The notes under the pieces are model-generated. The model searched no databases. It was not told the DNA's origin and was given only the letters and a program-made list of their open reading frames with translations. Positions 46,801 to 54,465 of a stretch of DNA of 64,000 bases are shown here, one piece after another (position 1 is the stretch's first letter; every line of letters starts with the position of its first letter). Origin of the DNA: Bacteroidaceae bacterium (GTDB lineage Bacteria; Bacteroidota; Bacteroidia; Bacteroidales; Bacteroidaceae); assembly GCA_017547385.1 (NCBI GenBank), contig JAFYPU010000010.1:186001-250000 (forward strand), in the 5' to 3' direction. Made by a program: the position numbers and the translations under genes.

Positions 46801-48502
46801 TAGATATGTTACCACGTGAAAATACATTCGTAACAGTCGCATCATGGATTTCACCGGCAAGCACCCCAGCGCGGATGCTCTTTTCATTGAAGGGGTCGCT
46901 CTGCACTCTGGCGTTGATTACGCCTAAATTCTTCAATGTGCCAAAATTGAATCTTGAGAAGAGTCCTGCCTCGCGACCATCGGTAACATGTACATTCAGA
47001 TTCTTAATCACATGATTGTTACCATCAAACACTCCTTTATAATGGTTATCTATATAGGGCTCAACCGCTTCATTAAAGTAAGCAATTGGAGTCCACTTAC
47101 GGTTTTCAAGGTCAATATCAGCAGTCAAAACAGCATGAGCACTGTAATTACCCAAGTTGACATAATTGGCAAACCAGAAGAGTTGCCCAGCATTACCAAT
47201 TTCATAATAACCATCACTGTTGCTATCTACTGCAGGTTCGTATGCTCCACACTTCGTGCAAATACCATTTGTAAAACTATGGTCGCTCTCGCTTGAACAT
47301 ACTGCCTGAATAGTAAATGCATTCCACAGCTCTTGTGATTGATAATCCGCTACAGAAGTACTTGGAACATAAATAGGCACGCTTAAGTTCATTGTTGCAA
47401 AAGCTTCGCCCCATAACCCAGGAGGAGGAGTTGTTGCCAAACAAGTCAGCGAAGTCAATTTGTTACAATCAAAAAAAGCATAACTTTGAATTGCAGTCAA
47501 AGTACTCGGCAATATCAAAGATGTAAAAGAGCAATTACGAAATGCCCACTGACCTATTTCTGTAACACCTTCAGGAATATTGAGGACTGACAAGTTTCTA
47601 CAATCAGCAAACGAGTATTCACCAATTCTGGTTACTCCCTCTGATAAATTTACGGTTTTAAGATTTCGGCAAGTGTAAAAAGCACTCCAACCGATTGTTT
47701 TTACACTTGGGGGAAGAGAAACGACAATAAGACCATCGCAGTATCCAAACGCATGAGTACCCAAGGAGGTAACGCCATTAGGAATAACCACGTCAGCAAT
47801 TTTACTGCATTCATTAAACGCATAATGACCTACGCTTGTCACTCCTGACTTAATCGTCAACTTTACAATCTCATCTTTGTGAGAGTACCACGGAGCTGTA
47901 CCTGCTTCAAAATCATACATCGCTCCAGTACCTTCAATTACCAATTCGCCATCGGTAAGATTCCAGGTAAGGTTATCTCCGCAAGAATTCTGCGGCACAT
48001 CTTTCTCATTAATGAACAACATATCCTTACCTTCCACCAGTTGCTCCGGAAGCTTCAGGTAAGCTTTATACGCAGAGTTCGTAAACGGAAAGTTTGTTAC
48101 CTTGTACCAAATCGCATCGTCTTCATTAAATTGGTAATAAGCGTATCCTTCCTCTACGTCGACATTGGTATTCATCAAACTGCCTTCCAGCATGTTGCCT
48201 GTCCAATCGGAAGTTGTTTCTGATGCATAGGTGAGTGAGAAAGAACCTTCTCCCTTCAGTATCACGCCTTCCCCGGCCGAGACATCTGCCTTCTCAACCA
48301 ATGTGAGCACATCTGCCTCCACACCTTCCACGGCATAGGCTTTAACTGCGTTGGGGAGGGAAGCAGCAAAGGGTGCGTAAAAGGTTGTGTAACCGGAAGC
48401 TCCGGCATCAACCGGCAACTCTATAGCCTCTGCCCGAGTGCCGATAGGAACCATCATCGCTACAAGGATAGCGATTAGGAATGATAGGATTTTTTGTTTC
48501 AT
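43847..48502 (-). CDS. Large BspA-like mosaic surface protein, 1551 residues
   Basis: A secreted protein with a signal peptide (residues 1-24, ending TRAEA). Domains in order: an N-terminal region (25-170); a BspA-type entry motif (CGDNLTWNL...GAMYDF, about 174-200); five or six LRR_5 repeats (about 215-385, e.g. VTSIGxxAFxxCxxLxxVxIP); a GLUG/adhesin-like section (420-620); a SYGDGWESG domain (~680-790); a right-handed beta-helix-like stretch (~800-1000); two InlB-B/Listeria-Bacteroides repeats (VAFDANGG and LVFSANGG, ~1060-1190); a second SYGDG-like domain; and a C-terminal tail TGVDGININ...VYDISGRCV...GIYIVNGKK resembling a T9SS sorting signal. Base composition is AT-richer than neighbours. 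Role: adhesion to host or matrix, inferred. Confidence 0.8.
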   Translation of the reverse strand: MKQKILSFLIAILVAMMVPIGTRAEAIELPVDAGASGYTTFYAPFAASLPNAVKAYAVEGVEADVLTLVEKADVSAGEGVILKGEGSFSLTYASETTSDWTGNMLEGSLMNTNVDVEEGYAYYQFNEDDAIWYKVTNFPFTNSAYKAYLKLPEQLVEGKDMLFINEKDVPQNSCGDNLTWNLTDGELVIEGTGAMYDFEAGTAPWYSHKDEIVKLTIKSGVTSVGHYAFNECSKIADVVIPNGVTSLGTHAFGYCDGLIVVSLPPSVKTIGWSAFYTCRNLKTVNLSEGVTRIGEYSFADCRNLSVLNIPEGVTEIGQWAFRNCSFTSLILPSTLTAIQSYAFFDCNKLTSLTCLATTPPPGLWGEAFATMNLSVPIYVPSTSVADYQSQELWNAFTIQAVCSSESDHSFTNGICTKCGAYEPAVDSNSDGYYEIGNAGQLFWFANYVNLGNYSAHAVLTADIDLENRKWTPIAYFNEAVEPYIDNHYKGVFDGNNHVIKNLNVHVTDGREAGLFSRFNFGTLKNLGVINARVQSDPFNEKSIRAGVLAGEIHDATVTNVFSRGNISIITDHHQKGGIAGECNYSYMNNCYTAYGTLTDTNVRGCSNCFYLADEVNANSAGTAVTAAQMASGEMAYKLGAAYGQTIGTDALPVLGGPQVYYGYTSCKAAEKIYTNDASVTAEKQHNYVDGVCTECGKVYEPKITITMNDSYGDGWESGAAINIKKDGVSVALATIEFGKPDGIFTMEYSPTSQYEFLWVRGGQFDNECSFVISLDDQTLFTGELNGSWLNNTETPFYTMAACEATWGASFERQTSWGTYSEAISAAEAGRAVYVKLNKDVTSVTEIHSGTFTLDVNGHVMRVNDYVLNIQGANVTITDSSEAPVGILHNNNYWHRAIMASNGATVYIEKVQVMGAGAVEVLDASNVTIASGTYCSTMHPTVENKSGTLTILGGTFQTETEATVTSIKSAIRTTISGGVFAEGYDATIIYETGVLDLSGYANPAGISVYTYDDVPLGASTISLPTDYLFFNGEEAATEVLNSGTKYTIRNAEVFTVAFDANGGTGEMEDVSTYSDYRLPECTFTAPEGMGFKAWLVNEVEYQPNDVITITENTTIMVVWATPCTLVFSANGGVGSLVALKTLSTVTLPECPFLAPEGKEFKAWRIGENEYAAGSVATLTENAVAYAVWKDAVVAMGTFTLMLEDMMAESLSRLQNLSYYTVTKDGELVATIKLSDDYAILQTLEYDPNCEYAFYWHTGGNPHESPYVWIRLNGESLFDNFGAELENRPADEPFLFIPRKTQDSRVATLNIIDGELPEYLVLREAEVGMLTYTRTLPNQEWNALYLPFEIPVSELEENYDVAYFNDVHSYDTDNDGDIDEMEMEIIKIAEGTLKANHPYLIRAKTEDAKAMSLVLTDVIICCTTENNHSVTCSSAYMQFEVAGTYAQMKQENYPEILSISTTGEWMKMAEGTALNPFRLHLTLTTREGSPVKVEPSATRSIRIRSIDESETTGVDGININEQQSMAVYDISGRCVKNPVKGIYIVNGKKVMLK

Positions 48503-48641
48503 AAATTATTATTATTTTGGTTTAAGAATAAATGTATTCTGCAATGAGTGTTTCTTATGGCGCATCCAAAGAAACATTTCCGTTGATCCCGACAGCAAGT
48601 CCTAAACAGAAATTGCTCAAACGTCTATAAGCCAACACAAA

Positions 48642-48684
48642 AGCACCACCGCAAGGCACAATTTATGCCTTACGGTGGTGCTTC
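48642..48684 (-). terminator. Terminator after the 48802 gene
   Basis: AAGCACCACCG (48642-48652) and its complement CGGTGGTGCTT at 48674-48684, with further inner pairing (CAAGGCA/TGCCTTA). It lies downstream of the minus-strand gene at 48802-49521. The 299-base gap to 48502 also has a run of eight G (48714-48721); nothing else is recognised. Confidence 0.7.
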
Positions 48685-48801
48685 GTGTTATGCCTACCCT
48701 TCTCCCACTTACAGGGGGGGGTAGATATTGCTCTATCTTTCAGCGATTTACGCATTCTGGATGTAAAGTTAGAGTTAGAACTTTGTTTGTCGTTATTTCC
48801 C

Positions 48802-49521
48802 TTATCTCACCGCCCGCTTGTGGCCGTCGATGATGTAGATGCCGGGGGCAGTGATGCGGTGAAGGCGCGTGCCGGTGAGGGTGTAGATGCCGGAGCGTGA
48901 AGGGACGGCGGTCATCGCGCTAGTGATGCCGGCGGGTGTTTCGCAAGCTTCAAAGAAGACGCGCGAACCTTCGTCGCGGCTGCCATTGGCATTGTAGAGG
49001 CCCATCTGCGGCCCTGCCGTTGCCCAATTGCCGTTGTGGCTGAGGAAGGTCTTGCCGTCGGAGGTTCTGAAGGCATAGGCGCTGCCGGTCTTGTCGAGCT
49101 GCCATGTGTAGAAGTCGTTGGTGCGTTCGGCTTCGGTCTGCATATAGACTTTCTTGGCTCCGTCCGCTGTATTGGCCACGGTAATCATGCGGCCGTCGGC
49201 GGCAGAGATGATTTTGATGTTGCCATCGGCGGCTTCCATGAAATACCATAGTTGCGCCGGGTTGGCCTGATTGGGGTTGGGATACATCAGCTGGAGCTTG
49301 TGCACGGTCTCACCATAGGGAATTTCGTTGGTGAAGACGCAACCGCCGGCAACACCCTGGCCGTCACGACCCGTGTAGATGTAATAGAGTGCAGGCTCTT
49401 CGGCATTGGCAGTTATCACGAAGGGATAGTCCTCCGCCGGAACTGCTGACATCAAACTCTGCGCCGTTGCCGCAGTGAACGAGATAAAGAAAAGGGCACA
49501 GAGGAGTGTAAAATGTTTCAT
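48802..49521 (-). CDS. Secreted protein with T9SS-like C-terminal tail
   Basis: A 239-residue protein with a signal peptide (ending AATAQ, about residue 21). The central part (YIYTGRDGQGV..., AQLWYFMEAADGNIKIISAADGRMITV, in part) resembles ricin-B/RICIN-like or CBM13 carbohydrate-binding folds with Q-W-x-F spacing. The last 30 residues, RSGIYTLTGTRL...APGIYIIDGHKR, resemble the tail of the BspA-like protein and look like a Bacteroidetes type-A sorting signal. A promoter is at 49549. The substrate is unknown. Confidence 0.65.
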   Translation of the reverse strand: MKHFTLLCALFFISFTAATAQSLMSAVPAEDYPFVITANAEEPALYYIYTGRDGQGVAGGCVFTNEIPYGETVHKLQLMYPNPNQANPAQLWYFMEAADGNIKIISAADGRMITVANTADGAKKVYMQTEAERTNDFYTWQLDKTGSAYAFRTSDGKTFLSHNGNWATAGPQMGLYNANGSRDEGSRVFFEACETPAGITSAMTAVPSRSGIYTLTGTRLHRITAPGIYIIDGHKRAVR

Positions 49522-49548
49522 AGGCTTTATATAATTAGTTGCTTAGGG

Positions 49549-49556
49549 CAAAAGTA
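49549..49556 (-). promoter_or_regulatory. -7 element for the 48802-49521 gene
   Basis: The minus strand reads TACTTTTG, 28 bases upstream of the start at 49521. Confidence 0.6.
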
Positions 49557-49644
49557 CACGTAATTTGTTGGTTTCGCAAATTGATGTCCGCAAAAAGGCG
49601 CTTACGCCGGACTATATCCATCGTCAGCTGAGAGTCGCCTCGTC

Positions 49645-50562
49645 TTAAAGTCCGGCCACCCAATTCCGATAAAACGTTTTGGCAGCTTCCTCCCAGCTGA
49701 AACAGATGCCGGCATCGGGATCGTCGGCATGATAATAGTGCTCGGGGCGATGGATGGGCAGACTCTTTGCCACGTCGCGGCGATATTCGTTGTCGAGGGT
49801 ACGGGGTTCGTATTCCAGGTGGCCGGTGATATAGACCTCGCGCCCATCTTCGGTAGCAGCCAAGCCCACTCCGCTTTCTTCGCTCTCGGCCAGAATGTGC
49901 AGGGAGTGCGAGGGGAAATCCTCGGCACGCACTTCGGTGTGGCGGCTGTGCGGCATGGGAAAAGCAGGATGCAGGTCTGCCAACAGCCCCCGCAACGGCT
50001 GTGAGGGCAGGTGGGCAGGAACGTTGTGCCGATAGATGCCGAAGCGCTTGGCAGGCAAGGTGTGTTTGGGCACACCATAATTATAATATAGCCCAGCCTG
50101 TGCGCCCCAACAGATGTAGAGCGTGGAACGCACGCTGCCGGCTTTGGCCCAATCGATGATGCGACACAACTGCTGCCAATAGCGCACCTGCTCGAAGGGC
50201 AAGTGCTCAACGGGCGCACCGGTGATGATGAGTCCGTCGAAGGAGAGGTGCTCCAGCGTTTCGAAGTCCAGATAGAACCGCTGCATGTGCTCCATGGGAG
50301 TTGTCTTATAGGTCTGTCCGGCTATCTTCATCGGGATGAGCACCACATCCCGACCCGAGGCTGCCATCATGCGAGCGATGTCGAGTTCGGTAACGGCTTT
50401 CTGCGGCATGATGTTGAGGAAAAGGATTTTCTTTGCCGCATGCGGAAAGGCAGCACAAGCATCGGCGGCAGCGTGCAGGCATGCTTTGTCATATTCGCTC
50501 ACGGCTGCGCCCTCTGCCATGAGGGTGGATGTGCAGGGAATGTCTTTGGGAAGATATAACAT
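49645..50562 (-). CDS. metA: Homoserine O-acetyltransferase, MetA type
   Basis: A 305-residue homoserine O-acyltransferase of the glutamine-amidotransferase-like MetA family. The catalytic Cys151 is in YICWGAQAG, with the His of GHLEYEP. The residue known to set acyl-CoA preference is Glu119 in GAPVEHLPFEQV, the glutamate form that gives acetyl-CoA rather than succinyl-CoA use, so the product is predicted as O-acetylhomoserine. It feeds methionine synthesis through MetB/MetY. It starts 5 bases after the ABC-F stop and is probably co-transcribed. Confidence 0.93.
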   Translation of the reverse strand: MLYLPKDIPCTSTLMAEGAAVSEYDKACLHAAADACAAFPHAAKKILFLNIMPQKAVTELDIARMMAASGRDVVLIPMKIAGQTYKTTPMEHMQRFYLDFETLEHLSFDGLIITGAPVEHLPFEQVRYWQQLCRIIDWAKAGSVRSTLYICWGAQAGLYYNYGVPKHTLPAKRFGIYRHNVPAHLPSQPLRGLLADLHPAFPMPHSRHTEVRAEDFPSHSLHILAESEESGVGLAATEDGREVYITGHLEYEPRTLDNEYRRDVAKSLPIHRPEHYYHADDPDAGICFSWEEAAKTFYRNWVAGL

Positions 50563-50567
50563 GAGGC

Positions 50568-52505
50568 TTAGAGGTTTTCAAGGTTTTCGATGGCACATTC
50601 CCAAGCGGCTTCGGCTTCAGAGAGCCGTGCTTTCAGGGTGGCATGCTTTGTGAAGAGGCTTGCATCGGTGGCTCCCTCGGGGGTGGAGAGGGCGTTTTCC
50701 ACTTCTTCCACTTCGGCCTCGATGCGCATCACTTCGGCTTCGGCTTCTGCCACCTGTTGTTCGGCTTTGCGGCGCAGGCGCGCTTGCTCTTTCTGTTGTT
50801 CGTAAGAAAGACGGCCTTCCGACACGGGCGCAGCGGCAGTGCTTTGAGCACCCACCGACGGGCTTCCTGCCGACGAGAGAGCTGTTCCCTCGGCTGCGGC
50901 AGCCTCGCTCTTGGCCAGAAAATCGTAGATGCCGCCGATGTGCTCGCGCACGCTGCCTCCGCCAAACTCATAGACCTTCGACACGAGTCCGTCCAGAAAT
51001 TCGCGGTCGTGGCTCACCACAATCACCGTTCCATCAAAGGCACGGATGGCCTCACGCAGCACGTCCTTGGTGCGCATGTCAAGGTGGTTGGTGGGTTCGT
51101 CAAGGATGAGGAAGTTGACGGGTTCGAGCAGGAGCTTAATCATGGCCAATCGGCTGCGCTCGCCACCGCTCAGCACCTTGACGCGCTTGTCGGCAGCCTC
51201 GCCGCCAAACATGAAAGCCCCCAGGATGTCGCGGATGCGAAGGCGCACATCTCCGGTGGCCACGCGGTCGATGGTGTCGAAAACGGTGAGCTCGCCATCC
51301 AGCAGTTGTGCTTGGTTTTGCGCATAGTAGCCTATCTCCACGTTGTGCCCGATGCGCAGGCTTCCGTCGTGGGGTATCTCCTGCATGATGCACTTCACGA
51401 GGGTGGATTTTCCCTCGCCGTTGCGCCCCACAAAGGCCACCTTTTCGCCGCGTTCGATGGTGAGGTTCACGCCACTGAAGACGGTGTGCGCTCCGTAGCT
51501 TTTGCCCACTTCCTCGCAGATGACGGGATAGTCGCCGGAGCGTGTGCAGGGCGGGAACTTCAGGTGGAGCGATGCCGTCTCCACCTCGTCCACCTCGATG
51601 GGCACCATCTTTTCGAGTTGCTTGATGCGGCTCTGCACCTGTGCCGCCTTGGTGGGTTTATAGCGGAAGCGTTCGATGAAGTCGCGCAGGTCTGCCATTT
51701 CCTTTTGTTGGTTTTCGTAGGCTCGCAACTGCTGTTCGCGACGTTCGGCACGCAGTTTCACAAATTCGTCATAACGCACCCGATAGTCGATGATGCGACC
51801 GCAGGATATTTCGAGGGTGCGGTTGGTGGCGTTGTTGATGAAAGCACGGTCGTGCGACACCAGCACCACAGCCCCTGCCGAGCGTGCCAGAAAGCCCTCG
51901 AGCCAGCGAATGCTCTCGATGTCAAGGTGGTTGGTGGGCTCGTCCAGCAACAGCACGTCCGGACGGCTCAGCAGGAGTTTGGCCAGCTCGATGCGCATGC
52001 GCCAACCGCCACTGAATTCGCTCGTAGGCCGATGAAAATCATCACGGCTGAAGCCCAGGCCCTGCAGCGTGCGCTCCATCTCGGCCCGATAGCCCTCACC
52101 GCCCATCATCTGCAGACGTTCGGTTTCGTAAGTGAAGCGTTCCACCAGCTGCATATAGTCCTGGCTGTCGTAGTCGGTACGTTCGGAGAGTTCGTCCCCC
52201 AGCCGCTGCACGCGCTCCTGCATTTCGCCGATATGCGCAAAGGCTTTCTCGGTCTCCTCCATCACGGTGCATTCGTCGCTGAGCACCATCACCTGCGGCA
52301 GATAAGCCACGCTGATGCCGCGCTCCACGGCCACGTTGCCGTGCGTGGGCACTTGCTGTCCGGCCAGGATTTTGAGCAAGGTGCTCTTGCCTGCACCGTT
52401 CTTTCCCACCAGGGCCACGCGGTCCTTGCGGTTGATCACAAAAGCGGCATCGCTGAAGAGCGGACGCACGCCGAATTCCACACCCAAAGCTTCTGCTGAA
52501 ATCAA
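50568..52505 (-). CDS. ABC-F family ATP-binding cassette protein
   Basis: A 645-residue soluble protein with two ATPase domains: Walker A GKNGAGKST and signature FSGGW in the first, and GRNGEGKST and LSGGER in the second, joined by the P-site linker (residues about 245-320, R/E/Q-rich). ABC-F proteins act on the ribosome (EttA/Uup-like) or, in some members, confer ribosome protection. The start is the TTG at 52503-52505: the frame continues upstream but has no ATG, the sequence ISAEALGVEFG matches the family N-terminus, and an AGGAGG lies 7 bases before it. The C-terminus has a coiled coil (EQQVAEAEAEVMRIEAEVEEVE, in part). Confidence 0.92.
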   Translation of the reverse strand: MISAEALGVEFGVRPLFSDAAFVINRKDRVALVGKNGAGKSTLLKILAGQQVPTHGNVAVERGISVAYLPQVMVLSDECTVMEETEKAFAHIGEMQERVQRLGDELSERTDYDSQDYMQLVERFTYETERLQMMGGEGYRAEMERTLQGLGFSRDDFHRPTSEFSGGWRMRIELAKLLLSRPDVLLLDEPTNHLDIESIRWLEGFLARSAGAVVLVSHDRAFINNATNRTLEISCGRIIDYRVRYDEFVKLRAERREQQLRAYENQQKEMADLRDFIERFRYKPTKAAQVQSRIKQLEKMVPIEVDEVETASLHLKFPPCTRSGDYPVICEEVGKSYGAHTVFSGVNLTIERGEKVAFVGRNGEGKSTLVKCIMQEIPHDGSLRIGHNVEIGYYAQNQAQLLDGELTVFDTIDRVATGDVRLRIRDILGAFMFGGEAADKRVKVLSGGERSRLAMIKLLLEPVNFLILDEPTNHLDMRTKDVLREAIRAFDGTVIVVSHDREFLDGLVSKVYEFGGGSVREHIGGIYDFLAKSEAAAAEGTALSSAGSPSVGAQSTAAAPVSEGRLSYEQQKEQARLRRKAEQQVAEAEAEVMRIEAEVEEVENALSTPEGATDASLFTKHATLKARLSEAEAAWECAIENLENL

Positions 52506-52512
52506 AATCGGT

Positions 52513-52518
52513 CCTCCT
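52513..52518 (-). promoter_or_regulatory. Shine-Dalgarno AGGAGG fixing the TTG start of the ABC-F gene
   Basis: The minus strand reads AAGGAGG ending 7 bases before TTG at 52505. Strong Shine-Dalgarno sequences are rare in Bacteroidetes, so this decides the start. Confidence 0.75.
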
Positions 52519-52568
52519 TGTCTGTTTATATTATATAAATGTACGCGCACGCGGAGCGTATCAAGGAG

Positions 52569-52576
52569 CAAAAGTA
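52569..52576 (-). promoter_or_regulatory. -7 element for the ABC-F/metA unit
   Basis: The minus strand reads TACTTTTG, 63 bases upstream of the TTG start; transcription beginning just after it would exclude upstream start codons. Confidence 0.65.
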
Positions 52577-52693
52577 GTGCACCGGCGGATTATCACCAAG
52601 CCTGCAACCGCTTTTTCTTGCGTTGCCGACACAACAAGAAGCCCACGGCATGCCCTCGCAGCGCATTCGGGAGCATTGAGAAGCATTCTCGAT

Positions 52694-52800
52694 GCAGTAT
52701 CTCGGCGTGACACTGCAGTATCACGGCTTGACACTGCAGTATCATCGGCTTGATACTGCGGTATCTCCGGCATGACACTGGAGTATCTCCGGCTTGATAC
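52694..52800. repeat. Intergenic repeat, family D (five 21-22-bp units)
   Basis: Five units starting GCAGTATC, GCAGTATC, GCAGTATC, GCGGTATC and GGAGTATC, with CGGC(T/A)TGA(C/T)ACT at the end, spaced 21, 21, 22, 22 and 21 bases. It is followed directly by AAATCTGCAGTGCTT (52801-52815), which is a family B unit. It lies in the 503-base divergent gap between the ABC-F gene and 53009; the rest of the gap has the two promoters. Confidence 0.85.
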
Positions 52801-52918
52801 AAATCTGCAGTGCTTCCGGCCACTTTGCGCCCCCTTTCGCAGCTCCTCGTCATGCCTCTCGCAGTGCGCCGCTCGGCAAGTTTCGCAGCACAGACTTGTC
52901 CGAGCAAGTTATTCTTCT

Positions 52919-52926
52919 TACTTTTG
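52919..52926 (+). promoter_or_regulatory. -7 element for the 53009 gene
   Basis: TACTTTTG, with CTTG about 24 bases upstream (52895), 83 bases before the ATG at 53009. Confidence 0.6.
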
Positions 52927-53008
52927 CCATGACGCGCCCCGAGTAACAACTTCTGCCGGCGGCGCACCCCGACGAACATCCTTTCAATCATCATCAAACA
53001 CCCTGGAC

Positions 53009-53326
53009 ATGATTAACATACAACTCAACGAAAGCGGCACACGCCACCTCGACATCACCGAAGAGAACCTGCAAACCATTCGCAAGTATGACCTGTTTCG
53101 CCAACTGGTAGGCTCAAACGGCTACGTAACGGAGGAGGTGCTCGAAAAGCTGCGCCACACCATCCGCTCGCTCATCGCCGCATCGACCACCGACACCAAG
53201 GACCTGCTGGACCTGTGCATCGACGTGATTTACCACGACAAGATGAAAGCCTATGGCCTGCGCAACCTCATCGCCGCCTATGACGAATGGCTTGCCACCC
53301 AAGCCGCCAACAAAGAACAAGCTTAA
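53009..53326 (+). CDS. Small protein of unknown function, 105 residues
   Basis: Begins MINIQLNESGTRHLDITEEN (20 residues); mainly helical, with a rather acidic/amphipathic pattern (EEVLEKLRHTIRSLIAAS, in part) and no catalytic motif. The upstream in-frame sequence up to 52772 runs through the repeats and promoter, so the ATG at 53009 is used. It lies 29 bases before a thioredoxin-fold gene on the same strand. No family was recognised. Confidence 0.6.
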   Translation: MINIQLNESGTRHLDITEENLQTIRKYDLFRQLVGSNGYVTEEVLEKLRHTIRSLIAASTTDTKDLLDLCIDVIYHDKMKAYGLRNLIAAYDEWLATQAANKEQA

Positions 53327-53355
53327 ATCTTTTCATCCCCTTAAAACCAAGACCT

Positions 53356-54435
53356 ATGCGCAAACATATCTTAGCCACACTGCTCGCGGCAACAGCCGGC
53401 ATCACGAGCCTCAACGCTCAAAGCTATACCATCAACGGCACACACAGCGGCAACGACACTGAAGCCGTGCTCATGAAATATGCAAGACCTCGCCAAAAGG
53501 CCGACACCGTTGCCATCAAAAACGGCACTTACTCCTTCGCAGGCGAAGCCCAAGGGGCCACCTTCGGCGAAGTGCACATCGGCAGCATGAGCAGCAACCC
53601 CATTTTTCTCGAAGGAAACATCACCGTTGATGCCGCAGGAAAAATCAGCGGCGGACAGGAACAGCAATGCCTGAACCAATGGAACACACGCGTTCAGCCC
53701 AAACTGCAACTCATCCAACAAACCCTGAACGAATACAACGAGTTGCGACAAAGCGGAAAACCGCTCTCCGACAGCATCACAAACCACTACATGAGCATCT
53801 ACCAAACCTCCATGCAAGACATGGTGGACATGCTCATTCCTTGCTTTGAGGAGTACACCGACATGAAGTTCCCGGCCTTCTTCCTCAACATTGTGCAGTC
53901 TTATCTGCCGCAGGAGAAGATTCTCGCACTGGCCGACGAAAATCCTGCCTACTTGGAAGTGCCTCTCATGGCCGGCCTCAAGGGACGCATCGAGGGCTGG
54001 CGCAAACAGGCCGTGGGTACACCCTTCACCGACCTTGCCATGCCCGACACCACCGGCACCATGCGCCACCTCTCCGAGTTTGTGGGCAAAGGCAACTACG
54101 TGCTCATCGATTTCTGGGCATCGTGGTGCGGACCTTGCCGCAAAGACATGCCACACGTGAAAGGACTATATGAAAAATATCATCCCAAAGGCTTCGACAT
54201 CGTGGGCATCTCGTTCGACAACAACCACAAAGCTTGGACTTCTGCCATCAAGAAGATGGAACTGCCATGGCATCACATCAGCGACCTGAAGGGATGGGAA
54301 AGCCTCGGTTCGTCCACCTATGGCATCAACTCCATCCCCGCCACACTGCTCATCGCTCCCGATGGCAAGATTGCAGCTGCCGGACTGCGCGGTGAAGCTC
54401 TCGACAACAAGCTGAAAGAAATCTACGGCGAATAA
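53356..54435 (+). CDS. Thioredoxin-fold lipoprotein-like/secreted disulfide reductase (TlpA/ResA type)
   Basis: A 359-residue protein starting MRKHILATLLAATAGITSLNAQ, a signal peptide cleaved near residue 22. The N-terminal half resembles DUF4369, a beta-rich region common in Bacteroidetes thioredoxin-like proteins; a helical linker follows (residues about 110-215); the C-terminal 140 residues form an AhpC/TSA-thioredoxin domain with active site WCGPC in DFWASWCGPCRKDM and cis-Pro in SIPATLL. It likely reduces or isomerises disulfides in periplasmic proteins, perhaps cytochrome c maturation, but the partner is unknown. Confidence 0.88.
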   Translation: MRKHILATLLAATAGITSLNAQSYTINGTHSGNDTEAVLMKYARPRQKADTVAIKNGTYSFAGEAQGATFGEVHIGSMSSNPIFLEGNITVDAAGKISGGQEQQCLNQWNTRVQPKLQLIQQTLNEYNELRQSGKPLSDSITNHYMSIYQTSMQDMVDMLIPCFEEYTDMKFPAFFLNIVQSYLPQEKILALADENPAYLEVPLMAGLKGRIEGWRKQAVGTPFTDLAMPDTTGTMRHLSEFVGKGNYVLIDFWASWCGPCRKDMPHVKGLYEKYHPKGFDIVGISFDNNHKAWTSAIKKMELPWHHISDLKGWESLGSSTYGINSIPATLLIAPDGKIAAAGLRGEALDNKLKEIYGE

Positions 54436-54465
54436 CCCCACACTCCATAAAGTTCACCCAAGCAC

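Noticed and set aside
48713-48721. G8 run as a phase-variation tract
   Set aside because: It lies in the intergenic region just after a terminator, not in a start codon or between promoter elements, so no consequence can be argued.
50643-52499. 618-codon plus-strand open frame across the ABC-F gene
   Set aside because: Antisense to a complete, well-conserved ABC-F gene and low in complexity; a shadow.
52694-52800. CRISPR array
   Set aside because: The units are contiguous with no unique spacers of 25-40 bp, and no cas genes are near.
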